From Haloplasmatales bacterium 4B (GTDB lineage Bacteria; Bacillota_I; Bacilli_A; Haloplasmatales; Haloplasmataceae), in assembly GCA_003586005.1 (NCBI GenBank), contig NSKI01000021.1, forward strand, positions 1-39,350: a stretch of 39,350 nucleotides of DNA, read 5' to 3'. The translations under genes were made by a program, and so were the position numbers. The notes beneath the pieces are model-generated. The model had not been told where the DNA came from. It saw only the letters and a program-made list of their open reading frames with translations, and did not search any database. This document shows, piece after piece, positions 1-9,784 of this stretch; the first letter of the stretch is position 1; every line of letters begins with the position of its first letter.

Positions 1-3000
1 CTTAAATTAATTCCTGAATTATCTAATACGTTTAAGATATTCCCCCATGCATCATAGGTATATGATACCATGACATTTCCAAATATATCAACTATTTTTG
101 TAATATCACCTTGTAAATTTCTGATATAAAAATATTCTTCTCCATTTATTTCATCATCTAAATTGTTATCATATAAGAAACTTATTATTGTTCCATCTAC
201 ATCATATGTATAATAAATTCCTTTAGTAATAGTTAAAATGTTGTTAGTGTATTCTTTAATTTCTTCAAATATTACCATATCGCCTTCTAAGAAATAATTA
301 TATTCAGTGTAATTAGTTTTCTCGTTATTGGTAAAAATTTGTTTGCGTACTCTTATTCCTTGATCATTATAACTATATATTATTTGTTCCTTAAAAATAT
401 TATTTTCATATACTGTATAACTTACTAATTGTCTTCCTTCCCAGGTTAATTCAACGTAATTATTAATGTCATCATCACTAACTATTTTAGTTGGATTCCC
501 ATTATCATCATACTGAATAGTTTTTCCATTAAAATTAATTAATTGATCATTCCAGCCATTTGTCTCATAATCATAAGAATATGTATAAATTAAATTTGCT
601 TCATCTACTAATATGTAATTATATTGTTTTTTACTTAATATATTCCCATACATATCATATGAATAGACATAAGTAAATTTAACTTCTTCATTAAATGTAT
701 TAGTATAAAAAATATCTTCTTGTATTAATTGATTTAATTCATCATAAATATAATCATATTGTTCAACTATAATACTATTCTCTTTTACAATGATTTGTAT
801 AATATTTCCTAATTCATCATAGGTATATGAGTAAGATAAGCCATTTAATAAATTATAAGTAAGCTCTTTAATACGTGTAGACGCGTTCCCCATAGATGAA
901 TCTACACTACCGTCATCGTAGATAAAACCTTGAGTAATTATTGTAATATCATCAATAATAATATCTATTTTATCTAATCGTTGTAAATCATCATGAATTA
1001 CATCTTTATAAATATAGTCTTTAACAATGTTGCTATAAGTAGTTTTATCATATTGGTCATTAGCATAATCATTGTCATATGATACAGTTCGATCAAAGTT
1101 ATCAATTATGTAGTGTACATTCGACATATCACCTTGTTCATTATAACTATAATTCATTTTTCGATTATTATTATCTACAACAGAAGTAAGTCTACCAATT
1201 GAATCATAAAAATAAGTATATTCATTTCTTGAATTTTCATCTAATATTTCAATATATTTAGCTAAATTACCATTTTGATCATATTTATAAATGTATTTAT
1301 CTTGATAATTAACTGTATCATTTTCTCTAAATTGGATACTTGTTAATTGATCTTCATCATTATAGATAAATCTAATACTATTTCCGTTCCCATAATCTTG
1401 AGATTCCAATCTATCTGTATAATAAAGCGTACCATCTTCAGCAACGTATTGTTCATACTGATAGCTCATAATGGATATATCGTTAATTTTTACATTTTCT
1501 ATTCTACCTAAACTATCATACTCAAAATTATAATAGAAATTATTTACATGTATTTCTTTAAGACGATTATCAATATAAACATATTCATTTTGTGAATAAA
1601 CTGTACCTCCAGTTAAATCAGTATTTTCTACTTTTACTAATCTTCCATAATCATCATATTCATAATTAGTTATTACTCCTTTAGGATTTGTTACCTTATC
1701 TAATAACCCATTATATAGAAAATCAAAATCAATTATGGTTCCATATTCATCAGTTACTTCATCTTTAAACAAACCACTTATCGCATATGTTGTAGATGTA
1801 CTGAACCAATTACCATTTTGATTACCAGAAATAACTTTTTCAATATTATTTGTTTCATTATATACAAAATTCACCTTAATATTATTATTTTCAATTAAAT
1901 TTATTCTTTTAGAATTTGACGGATCATATCCAACTGATGTTGTATTACCGCTACCATCAGTAATTGATTCTACTTGATCAGTATTATTTGGATCATAATT
2001 TATTGTTGTCTCACCTTCAACATTTGGAGAATCAATCTCTGTTAATTTTCCAATTGTATTATATGAATAATCTGTCCCAAATTGTTCTTGTTTTAATTGA
2101 AGTCCATCAAACATCACAGAATTATCATTTTTATATCTAATTTCAAATATAATTTTATCATAATCTGTAGTTGTAGTAATAGATGTCATCAAAAATTGCC
2201 ATTCAGATACATTAGTATTATAATGCAATACTTTAGAATCCTCTGTTAATTGTGAATCTTTTATTGTATATACAACAATTGAAAACTCTTTTTCAGCATA
2301 ATTATTATAAGGTGTAATAAACCCTTTAGCCCAACCACCAAAAGTAAAGGTTTCGCCTGCTGTACCGCTTTTTGTAATTTCTTGACTAAAAGTTTGTGTG
2401 TTATTAGGGTCACCTTCAATTTCAATAGCGTTTTCTCCTAAAAAGTCTCTATAAATATCAGATTCGCTAGTTCCATTACTTATAAGATTTGCTCCTATCC
2501 AGCCATAATCATCTTCAAATGAAGGGTTTTCTAATAGATTTAGACCATTTAAAATAATTTCCCTAGTTAAATAAACACTATCAAAATATGCTATGCCTGA
2601 AGCATCTAATATACCTAATTCAACACTTACAACAACATCATCATTATCTATTGTAAATGTTAATTGTTTAAAATGCCAATCAGTATCATCATTTATTGTA
2701 TCAACTATATAAGTTTCAATTCCATTCCCATCATCATATGAAACACGAATGAACGCCCCTTGCCCATTAACAATATTTACAGTCTTAATAAATGAAGATA
2801 AATTATATGTACCTTGAGGTAATACAACATCTTGTTTTGTATATAAATCATACCCTTCAGTTATTTTATTAATAAATAAGCTATCATTACCAAGTATACC
2901 TTCAGAATATCCATAAATAAAATTACCTATAGATGGTATATCTGTGTAAGATGAATTATTTATCCAATTTGAATTATCAAAAAAACTTGGATTTTTTATT

Positions 3001-3740
3001 AAATTATTAATTGTTTTTTGTGGTTGCGAAATATTTTTAATTTTATGATTTAAATAATAATTAGGATTAAATGGATCCACTCCATCTCCATTAAAGATAT
3101 CTTCATATTCATAATAAATCGCATTACCATAATCATCAAGTATATTTATGGTGTGTCCATAATTATCAAATGTATAATAAACTGAATCTCCACGATAATC
3201 AGTAAATGTAGTCCTACCTAATTCATATTTAATATCAAATGCTGATATTAATTGTTGTCCTAAATTGTCTCTCAATTCAACTCTATTAACTCTGGTTCCT
3301 TGATAATTGTATATTATTTTATTGTCATATTTACTTGTTACTGATGTTAATTTATGTGTTGAAGGTGAGTATGTAAAAATAGAACTATGTTCCGAGTTAA
3401 AATTAAATTGTTCATTTAATAAGAATCTTGAATCTATTTCATTAACTTTAAACCACTCATAATATTCTTCAACACTGTTATTTGCAACTGTAAGTTCATC
3501 AATAGAAAACCATGCTTGTGGTTGTCCATCATAATCAATATAATCATCATCGTTTCTAACATATTTTATATACTCATATAGAGTTCTTGTGTCACTAGAA
3601 GCTGTTAATTTTTTCCATCGATAATTAATATCAATTGGAACTATATCCTCATCTCTTTCTAACCAAGTATCAACTTGTGGAGAAACTGGAGACCATTCTT
3701 TTTGTAATTTATAAGGATTATTATCTGCCATATTAATCAT
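1..3740 (-). CDS. RHS/YD-repeat protein, partial (continues past the left edge), probably 5'-truncated
   Basis: One uninterrupted minus-strand frame from the ATG at 3740 (or 3731) runs off the window, giving about 1,240 visible residues. After a short N-terminal part come two jelly-roll, carbohydrate-binding-like modules, each opening with an NPSF motif (LIKNPSFF and LLENPSFE). Many YD-type repeats follow (for example YSYDYETNGW, YNYQGT). The visible end, LQGDITKIVDIFGNV then YDAWGN, is the RHS core, so the core-to-tip junction lies just outside the window. In this family such proteins form a shell around a variable C-terminal toxin or are wall-associated (WapA-like). No signal peptide or transmembrane segment is present at the N-terminus, a TAG lies in frame just before the ATG, and no good Shine-Dalgarno sequence is visible. 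I therefore infer loss of the original 5' part. Any toxin tip or immunity gene would lie further left. Confidence 0.85.
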   Translation of the reverse strand, partial: MINMADNNPYKLQKEWSPVSPQVDTWLERDEDIVPIDINYRWKKLTASSDTRTLYEYIKYVRNDDDYIDYDGQPQAWFSIDELTVANNSVEEYYEWFKVNEIDSRFLLNEQFNFNSEHSSIFTYSPSTHKLTSVTSKYDNKIIYNYQGTRVNRVELRDNLGQQLISAFDIKYELGRTTFTDYRGDSVYYTFDNYGHTINILDDYGNAIYYEYEDIFNGDGVDPFNPNYYLNHKIKNISQPQKTINNLIKNPSFFDNSNWINNSSYTDIPSIGNFIYGYSEGILGNDSLFINKITEGYDLYTKQDVVLPQGTYNLSSFIKTVNIVNGQGAFIRVSYDDGNGIETYIVDTINDDTDWHFKQLTFTIDNDDVVVSVELGILDASGIAYFDSVYLTREIILNGLNLLENPSFEDDYGWIGANLISNGTSESDIYRDFLGENAIEIEGDPNNTQTFSQEITKSGTAGETFTFGGWAKGFITPYNNYAEKEFSIVVYTIKDSQLTEDSKVLHYNTNVSEWQFLMTSITTTTDYDKIIFEIRYKNDNSVMFDGLQLKQEQFGTDYSYNTIGKLTEIDSPNVEGETTINYDPNNTDQVESITDGSGNTTSVGYDPSNSKRINLIENNNIKVNFVYNETNNIEKVISGNQNGNWFSTSTTYAISGLFKDEVTDEYGTIIDFDFLYNGLLDKVTNPKGVITNYEYDDYGRLVKVENTDLTGGTVYSQNEYVYIDNRLKEIHVNNFYYNFEYDSLGRIENVKINDISIMSYQYEQYVAEDGTLYYTDRLESQDYGNGNSIRFIYNDEDQLTSIQFRENDTVNYQDKYIYKYDQNGNLAKYIEILDENSRNEYTYFYDSIGRLTSVVDNNNRKMNYSYNEQGDMSNVHYIIDNFDRTVSYDNDYANDQYDKTTYSNIVKDYIYKDVIHDDLQRLDKIDIIIDDITIITQGFIYDDGSVDSSMGNASTRIKELTYNLLNGLSYSYTYDELGNIIQIIVKENSIIVEQYDYIYDELNQLIQEDIFYTNTFNEEVKFTYVYSYDMYGNILSKKQYNYILVDEANLIYTYSYDYETNGWNDQLINFNGKTIQYDDNGNPTKIVSDDDINNYVELTWEGRQLVSYTVYENNIFKEQIIYSYNDQGIRVRKQIFTNNEKTNYTEYNYFLEGDMVIFEEIKEYTNNILTITKGIYYTYDVDGTIISFLYDNNLDDEINGEEYFYIRNLQGDITKIVDIFGNVMVSYTYDAWGNILNVLDNSGINL

Positions 3741-4090
3741 CTAGTAAGCCAAGTTATTGGATAATAAATTTTATTACTGTCATTGTGCAAAAAATGGCAG
3801 TTTTATTTTGAAATCAAATACTAAACAATTTGAAAATGAACCTGAGTTTAATTAATAGAACTCAAACAAGATCATCACTACTCTATTCGAAAACTACAAA
3901 AAACACTGGAAAATGCAACATGAAGAAGTATTAAAATTTTCCAAATGATAGAAAAAACATTTGATTTATCATTAAACTACCGCTATGTAAAATTAGAGCA
4001 AATACGAACATATCGAAATAGTTTACAACAAACAAATAAAACAATAAAATAGCCTCAGTTGAATTTAATAAACAATCACCATTATTATTT
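3732..4090. other. Non-coding or decayed spacer with remnant reading frames
   Basis: No intact gene is visible. A short plus-strand frame (3945-4052, 35 residues, containing LNYRYVKLEQIRTYRN) looks like the tail of a lost protein, perhaps a transposase, but I cannot identify it. It lies next to another open stretch in a different frame (LFENYKKHWKMQHEEVLKFS), which is consistent with a decayed gene. A hairpin occupies 3776-3801. The region separates the RHS gene from the jet operon and may mark a recombination scar. Confidence 0.4.
3776..3801. repeat. Hairpin, possible terminator or mobile-element end
   Basis: ACTGTCATT (3776-3784) pairs with AATGGCAGT (3793-3801) at 8 of 9 positions around an 8-base loop. 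It is followed on the plus strand by TTTATTTT. It lies just upstream of the RHS start. It could be a terminator or the end of an old mobile element; the sequence does not decide. Confidence 0.4.
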
Positions 4091-4495
4091 ATGTCATTTG
4101 AAAAATCATATTATGTTTATCAATATATCCAAAACAAAGCAAACTTAGAAGGAATGTATGAATATGTACCTGATATCAACTTCATGAAATATGCTCAAGA
4201 AAGTAATGTTTATACACTATTTTCTTGGGATGATGCGATAAGTACATTGATTCCCAAAACTGACTTTGTTTTAATTTCTAGAAAAGAAGAATTAAGTTTA
4301 GTTCCCTATGATACAATTATAACAATATTCGAAAACTATTTAGAAAAATGTGAAGGAGATTTATATTTTATTAAAAGAACTCCTGAAACAATAAAATTAT
4401 TTAATCAGATTCCCCAAATTGATATTGACGGTTATGAGATAATTAATGCCGATGATTTCGTAGATATTAATTTAAATGAACAAACCACCAATTAA
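4091..4495 (+). CDS. Hypothetical protein, 134 aa, orphan
   Basis: This is the only sizeable plus-strand gene in the left third, convergent with jetC. I do not recognise a family. The product is acidic, with alternating hydrophobic and charged stretches, no membrane segment and no cysteines. No convincing Shine-Dalgarno sequence precedes the ATG, and the frame is open upstream to about 4040 without another ATG, so it may be the 3' part of a longer lost gene. A strong rho-independent terminator follows directly and includes the stop codon, which supports it being, or having been, a real transcription unit. It overlaps the jetC stop by four bases. It sits where jetD would be expected but shows no resemblance to JetD. 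A small immunity-type protein linked to the RHS locus is possible but unsupported. Confidence 0.55.
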   Translation: MSFEKSYYVYQYIQNKANLEGMYEYVPDINFMKYAQESNVYTLFSWDDAISTLIPKTDFVLISRKEELSLVPYDTIITIFENYLEKCEGDLYFIKRTPETIKLFNQIPQIDIDGYEIINADDFVDINLNEQTTN

Positions 4496-4513
4496 TAATT
4501 TGGTGGTTTTTTT
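4482..4513 (+). terminator. Rho-independent terminator of the 134-aa ORF, overlapping the jetC 3' end
   Basis: AAACCACCAA (4482-4491) pairs perfectly with TTGGTGGTTT (4500-4509), followed by a T run to 4513 on the plus strand. On the minus strand the tail is only weakly T-rich, so the terminator seems built for plus-strand transcription. The last codons of jetC (Lys-Lys-Pro-Pro-Asn-Tyr-stop) are read from within this hairpin. Confidence 0.85.
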
Positions 4514-7500
4514 AAAGTTTTATTAATTTCTATAGCATGAAATGATTCTATAAATGAATCATTTGTCGTTTTTATAACAACTAGTGTTGTGTTAACATGT
4601 TCAATAATTGTTTCAATTCTTTGCGGTGGTACAGCGATTAGTAATTGAATATTTAGTTTTCGATAAAACTCCATCATTGCTTTTATACGTGATTCATCCA
4701 TATTATTGAACGCCTCATCAAACATTACAAAACAAGCAGGACTTAAGTCTTTTCTTTTATCAGCAATTAGTTGTTCAAAGCTTGCTGCAATAACAACATA
4801 AAATGGAGTCTGTGTTTCCCCACCACTTTTTTCACGACTTACTTTAGAAAAATAGGTTATTTCTCCTGAATGGTGATGTATTTTAATATCGTAACTCATA
4901 TAATTTCGATAGTCGCATAATTTAGCTAAAAGCTTCTCCTTTGCTTCATCATTGCAGTCAATAATTAAATTAGAAAATAATTCTTTTAGAATTATTTGAT
5001 TTTGATCACTAAGGGAGTCAGAAAACAACGCCTTTGAAAAATTAAATTCATCAATCATAATAATTTTATAATACTGTTCAAATTGATGATTTGCACTTCC
5101 CTTAAAAATGAATTCGTACTCATCTCCGCCAAATTTTTTCCCATTTAATGCTTTATTTAAATATAATAATTCTTCTTGAGCATTTAGAATATTTTCACGT
5201 AGTTTACAGATAAACTGTTCTTTAAAAGCTATTTCACAATTAATTCTACTTTCCTTAGCTTTTTCCTGATATTTTATTAACTCATATTCTCTAATTTTTT
5301 TTAATTCATCTAGATAATGATAAGTATTCTCTAACGAATTACTATAACTTACTTGATACTTACTATTGAATTGATTTTTATAAGTAATTAATTTATAGCT
5401 TAAGTCTTTTATTTGTTCATCTAAGTGTTTAATTTTATCTTCTACGAATCTAACTAACACTTGATTATCATTGCTAACTTCATTTGATAACTTTATATAA
5501 TTTGATTCATCATATTTTTTATATTTGATTTTTAAACTAATAATTTCATTTTGCAACATTGTTAAGCTTTTATTATTAGCCTCTAATTCCCCACATAAGC
5601 GACCTTCAGTTACTAATAAGCTTTTTTTTGATTCTTCTAATTCATTAATTTTTAATTTATTACAAGTAATATTCTCTTCTACACTTGATAACTCATTAGT
5701 TAAGCGTAATTGACTTAACTTCTTTTTTAATTTATTGATTTCTTTCTCAACTACATAATATTTATTTACTTCAGCAACTTGATGAATAATATAATCTAAT
5801 TGATGATTTTTTACTCTTTGTAAATTAAATTCTAAATTTGAAATTAAATTTGTATATTTTTTTAATTTAGTTTCTAGCTCAATTTTCCGTTTCTCATTCA
5901 TTTGCAGTTGAAATTTAATTGCACTTATTCCAAGGTATGGAACTTTATAGACGGTTTCCTTAATTTGCCTTGCTGTAAAATTTTTATATACCATGCACGT
6001 ATTTGTAATAGCAGTTTTATAATTTTCTAGTTCTGAAACATCATCACAACATATTACATTATTTAGTAACATATTTATATAACCTTGAGCATATTTATTT
6101 TTACAATTTAATTTACTAGCCAGTGAAATTTTATTTGTGTCCTTATACTTAACTATCTCTTTAGTGTTAACTAATCCTACTCCTGATAATTTATCTTTTA
6201 TTTTATACTTTTCATAAATTTTAAGTGCCTGATTAAAATTTTCCTTGGGAACAATTAAATCAAACCGTTGAGTGTTTAAATATCCTTCTAGTGCATTTCG
6301 CCAAAATTCATCACTCACTTCAACTAATTCACAGAAAACATTCACATTAACATATGGTAATTCTTGTTCTAATAGTTTTTTTAAACTTTCTACACTATAA
6401 TCATAACTAAACTGTTTCTTTTTCAATCTCGTAATTATTTCGGTATTATTATGAATATCCTCTTCTATACAATTCAAATCAATTTTAAAATTATTAATTT
6501 TAGCAAGTAATTCTTCTTTAATCTGTTCATATTTTTCTTTAACATTTTTACATAAACTTATGACATCTTCTGCATTTATAAAACTATTAATATTTAGTCT
6601 TTCAATTAGTAAAGCAAGTAATTTTTCTTCTTTTATATTATGCATTGCATATAACGCTAGATTTCTTTCATTTTCAATTATTGCTTTTATATCTTTGACA
6701 TTTGTTTTTAACCTCTGATATTCTTGGTTTTGTTCCTGAAATTTTAATTCAAACATCTGATATGTCTGATAATTGGCATTACTGATTAATAACTCATTTT
6801 CTTGAGTTAACTTAAATATATTTTCTTCTGTTATAAATTCTTTTTGTTTAATATCTCTAATTTTAGTTTCGATTTTTGTAGTTTTATCTAAAAATAATCT
6901 CTCATTATCAGTTAATATTTTATATTGGATATAATCATATAAGTTATTATAATCGTTTAATTCTTTAAAATTTGCTTGAATATTATTATATTCAGTTTCA
7001 ATCTCTACTAGAGTGTTTTCCTTTTCTATTAATGTATTTACTAGTGTTTCAAATTCTTGATAACTTTTTACATTCTGTCGTAAATCATCAATTGATACAT
7101 TTTTTTCGTTTAATAAGAAGTCAAACACAAATTTATTTAAATCATTTATAGGTCTAAAGGCAAGTGCTTTAGGTATTAGTTCAATATACTTATCATTTAT
7201 TATCTCTAAAACATTCAAAAATAATTTTCGAGTTTGTTCTTTTGATTCACAAAACGTAACCTCAATATTTTTAATTAGTAATTGTTTTTTAAAAAATGCA
7301 TAACCTTTAATATAATTTTTGTCTATAAAAAAAGAATCTTCAATACTTTGATTATATATAACATAAAAATGCTCATAAATTCTACCTGTCTGGTTAATTT
7401 CTAACACACACCCCAAAATCTTTGAACTTAGATTTATATCATCATAAAATTCTAATGCTATATGACTTGTAATACCTTTATCACGTAGGAATGTTTTATT

Positions 7501-7740
7501 TTCTGTTCCCAATTTACAACGGATATATCCCTCTAAATCACGTTTAGCAAAATTATTTGCTGCTGTATTAAATTTTGCCTTGCCTCCTGTTAATACATAT
7601 TGAATGGCATCTAGAAAAGTTGATTTTCCAGAACCATTTTCACCAGATAACAAACTATTTCCATCAATTTTAATTGTTTGATTGGTAAATAAGTGCCAGT
7701 TAATTAATTTTATCCTTACTAATTTCTTCAATAGTTTCAC
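4492..7740 (-). CDS. jetC: JetC-like SMC ATPase of a Wadjet-type system
   Basis: 1082 residues, the size of a JetC/MukB-like SMC. The Walker A motif GENGSGKST is at residues 33-41 and is followed by FLDAIQYVLTGG. A long Lys/Glu/Asn-rich coiled coil fills the middle, with a hinge-like segment around residues 430-600. The ABC signature KSGGETQ is near residue 972 and Walker B CFVMFDEAF near 1003-1011. Both halves of the ATPase head are therefore present. In Wadjet, JetC is the loop-extruding ATPase that works with JetA (kleisin) and JetB to detect closed circular DNA, which JetD then cuts. The gene starts with GTG directly after jetB (3 bases between). The last residues, KKPPNY, are read from the terminator of the opposing ORF, so the natural C-terminus may have been altered by a rearrangement. 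The assignment to the family is firm; the function without JetD is uncertain. Confidence 0.88.
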   Translation of the reverse strand: MKLLKKLVRIKLINWHLFTNQTIKIDGNSLLSGENGSGKSTFLDAIQYVLTGGKAKFNTAANNFAKRDLEGYIRCKLGTENKTFLRDKGITSHIALEFYDDINLSSKILGCVLEINQTGRIYEHFYVIYNQSIEDSFFIDKNYIKGYAFFKKQLLIKNIEVTFCESKEQTRKLFLNVLEIINDKYIELIPKALAFRPINDLNKFVFDFLLNEKNVSIDDLRQNVKSYQEFETLVNTLIEKENTLVEIETEYNNIQANFKELNDYNNLYDYIQYKILTDNERLFLDKTTKIETKIRDIKQKEFITEENIFKLTQENELLISNANYQTYQMFELKFQEQNQEYQRLKTNVKDIKAIIENERNLALYAMHNIKEEKLLALLIERLNINSFINAEDVISLCKNVKEKYEQIKEELLAKINNFKIDLNCIEEDIHNNTEIITRLKKKQFSYDYSVESLKKLLEQELPYVNVNVFCELVEVSDEFWRNALEGYLNTQRFDLIVPKENFNQALKIYEKYKIKDKLSGVGLVNTKEIVKYKDTNKISLASKLNCKNKYAQGYINMLLNNVICCDDVSELENYKTAITNTCMVYKNFTARQIKETVYKVPYLGISAIKFQLQMNEKRKIELETKLKKYTNLISNLEFNLQRVKNHQLDYIIHQVAEVNKYYVVEKEINKLKKKLSQLRLTNELSSVEENITCNKLKINELEESKKSLLVTEGRLCGELEANNKSLTMLQNEIISLKIKYKKYDESNYIKLSNEVSNDNQVLVRFVEDKIKHLDEQIKDLSYKLITYKNQFNSKYQVSYSNSLENTYHYLDELKKIREYELIKYQEKAKESRINCEIAFKEQFICKLRENILNAQEELLYLNKALNGKKFGGDEYEFIFKGSANHQFEQYYKIIMIDEFNFSKALFSDSLSDQNQIILKELFSNLIIDCNDEAKEKLLAKLCDYRNYMSYDIKIHHHSGEITYFSKVSREKSGGETQTPFYVVIAASFEQLIADKRKDLSPACFVMFDEAFNNMDESRIKAMMEFYRKLNIQLLIAVPPQRIETIIEHVNTTLVVIKTTNDSFIESFHAIEINKTLKKPPNY

Positions 7741-7743
7741 ACC

Positions 7744-8340
7744 CTAATTATAACTATTTAACTTATTGTAAATCTCATTAATATCTTCTGTGTTTACTGC
7801 ATATAAAATGGAGGGATATAGGCAGATTCTGCTCATATCATCACTAAAATCATAATCCATTATCTCAATCAAATTATATCTTTTAAACAACGCTAAGATT
7901 TGCCTTAGCTCTGTTTTACAAATACGATGATCTCTAAATCCAACCGTAAACAATTTTTCGTGGATAGTTTCTAAATTAATTATTATTTTATCGTTTAAAG
8001 ATATTTCTCGCATCAACTCATCATATAGTAGTCTTAATATCAATAAAACGATACTTTCATTTAATTTAAGGTTTAAATGGTTATAATTTTCCTTATTTTG
8101 TAAAACAATTACTTTGTTAGTAGAATCATAGATTAGCTCATTTTCCATTAAGTAAAAGTAGTTTTGAAACAAGTTAAAATGATTAGTAATAAAGTAGTAA
8201 TCATCTGTATCTGTTTCTTTAAAATAAGTGATAAAATTTAAACCAAGTAATTTATTTGCAAGTTTAGAGAAAAGTTTTTTATCTTTTTCGTTTAATATAA
8301 GATACTGATCATAAAAATTAGTTGCATATTGCTCAGTCAT
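7744..8340 (-). CDS. jetB: JetB-like subunit (MukE-like, DUF4194 type)
   Basis: About 198 residues. The start is the ATG at 8340, which follows AGGAGG by four bases; the longer frame from 8355 would begin inside that ribosome-binding site. The segment KLANKLLGLNFITYFKETDTDDYYFI, read in pieces, shows the typical JetB pattern of a small helical domain, then a Tyr/Phe-rich strand, then a winged-helix-like region (LNESIVLLILRLLYDEL). JetB is the MukE-like partner that bridges the kleisin JetA and the ATPase heads of JetC. The gene overlaps the 3' end of jetA by 8 bases and lies 3 bases before jetC, which implies translational coupling and fixed stoichiometry. Confidence 0.8.
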   Translation of the reverse strand: MTEQYATNFYDQYLILNEKDKKLFSKLANKLLGLNFITYFKETDTDDYYFITNHFNLFQNYFYLMENELIYDSTNKVIVLQNKENYNHLNLKLNESIVLLILRLLYDELMREISLNDKIIINLETIHEKLFTVGFRDHRICKTELRQILALFKRYNLIEIMDYDFSDDMSRICLYPSILYAVNTEDINEIYNKLNSYN

Positions 8341-9691
8341 AATTCCTCCTAACAATTAAAAAATCACCAAAATGAAAACCTTTTTTACTATATGAGTTAT
8401 TTAGTGGTTTAATTTTATAACTAATATCATTACTATATCCATATAAATATAGTAAAATAATTTTTGTATAATCTATATAATCCTCAAGTGGAAGCGTATG
8501 TGCTGCGATTTGACTTTCATTTTCAAATAACGATTTAATATATAAGTCAAGACTCTTTTTACTAAATAAATTATTTTCTAAAAATTTTAATAATTGATTT
8601 TGCTTTAATTCAAAAGGCACTTGCTTAGTTGGCAATACTTGAATTATTTTTTTATTGTCTCGATTTGGCATATTATATAGTGAAGATTTACCTAAGTATT
8701 TTTGGGGGTGGAGTTTAAAAATACTGTTTAAATCACTATTTTTATTAACTGAGAGTAAAATTTTAGTGATTTTACCTTGTAAATCATAAGTATTGTGAAC
8801 TATAAACAAAATTTTTGAAACTGACATCTGTATATATTTAGAGTTTTTTCTATCAATTTCACTAATAATTTCATCAAAATTCTTAAAACTATTAATTACA
8901 TAGTCAATTTTATTATAAATATCTTTTTTTGCTGAGGTTGGTTCTTGAAACTTGTTTTTCATAAGTAATTGTTTGACTACTTTTTCGATTATTTCATCAT
9001 CTAAACAAATTTCATTTAATTTACTAATTATATATGGCCGATACTTACTAACATTATCCGATGTCTTTAACCTTTGATAGGATTGATCGATTATGTTTTT
9101 TTTATAATCAACAAATAAATCTTCAACTATGCTTTTTAGATCATTAATAGACTTTTTATTTAATAAATCTTGAATATATTTTTTAATATTTGCATTTAAA
9201 GATTTTAACTTATTCATAACAATATTGGTATTATGATAGATTTGATCAAGAATATCTGAGAATGTACTTATATCCAGGGAATTTAGTGCTGAATATATCA
9301 TATATATATAACCAAGATACTCTAACTCATCATTTTCTTTTAACTCAGACAATGATTTTATAATATGAATTGAGTAAAAAGTAAAATTTACTAATACTTC
9401 GTATTGGCTACCATCTTCTTCAAATATCCAACCACATTGTTTTAGGCGTCTTAATACAGATAATGCTTTCTCTTTTGAATTTAGATTTTCTTGAGTTTCA
9501 TAGCTTGTACAACTATCAAAATATTCAGTTAATAAATTAACCATTAATTCTTTTCGAGCACCAAAAGAATTACCTTGATTAAGATAATTAAACATTAAAA
9601 ATATACAATCAGCATAAACTTTATTATTTTTTGATGACAAAACATTAAAAAAATTATCTGGCAAAACAGAAAATATTTGGCTATCGCTCAT
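8333..9691 (-). CDS. jetA: JetA-like kleisin subunit of a Wadjet-type system
   Basis: About 452 residues, first gene of the jet operon. The N-terminal FSVLPDNFFNVLSSKNNKVYADC matches the JetA (DUF5716-like) opening, in which a short LP.NFF..L pattern leads into a winged-helix domain. The middle is helical (Lys/Asp/Asn-rich) and the C-terminus has a second globular part with DYIDYTKIILLYLYG. I chose the ATG at 9691 because the family starts about there; the frame extends to an ATG at 9706, and neither has a strong Shine-Dalgarno sequence. JetA is the MukF-like kleisin that closes the JetC ring. A possible promoter lies upstream (9747-9775). No jetD is visible upstream or downstream within the window. 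Confidence 0.82.
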   Translation of the reverse strand: MSDSQIFSVLPDNFFNVLSSKNNKVYADCIFLMFNYLNQGNSFGARKELMVNLLTEYFDSCTSYETQENLNSKEKALSVLRRLKQCGWIFEEDGSQYEVLVNFTFYSIHIIKSLSELKENDELEYLGYIYMIYSALNSLDISTFSDILDQIYHNTNIVMNKLKSLNANIKKYIQDLLNKKSINDLKSIVEDLFVDYKKNIIDQSYQRLKTSDNVSKYRPYIISKLNEICLDDEIIEKVVKQLLMKNKFQEPTSAKKDIYNKIDYVINSFKNFDEIISEIDRKNSKYIQMSVSKILFIVHNTYDLQGKITKILLSVNKNSDLNSIFKLHPQKYLGKSSLYNMPNRDNKKIIQVLPTKQVPFELKQNQLLKFLENNLFSKKSLDLYIKSLFENESQIAAHTLPLEDYIDYTKIILLYLYGYSNDISYKIKPLNNSYSKKGFHFGDFLIVRRNYD

Positions 9692-9746
9692 GCAATCACA
9701 CTTCATTCATCGTATAACTTTATAAATATATATTCATTTTCGAGTT

Positions 9747-9775
9747 GATATATAAGTGATTTTCCAATCTTTCAA
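9747..9775 (-). promoter_or_regulatory. Possible sigma-A-type promoter of the jet operon
   Basis: On the minus strand TTGAAA (9770-9775) and TATATC (9747-9752) are separated by 17 bases, about 55 bases upstream of jetA. The match is moderate in very AT-rich DNA. Confidence 0.4.
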
Positions 9776-9784
9776 CATACAAAA

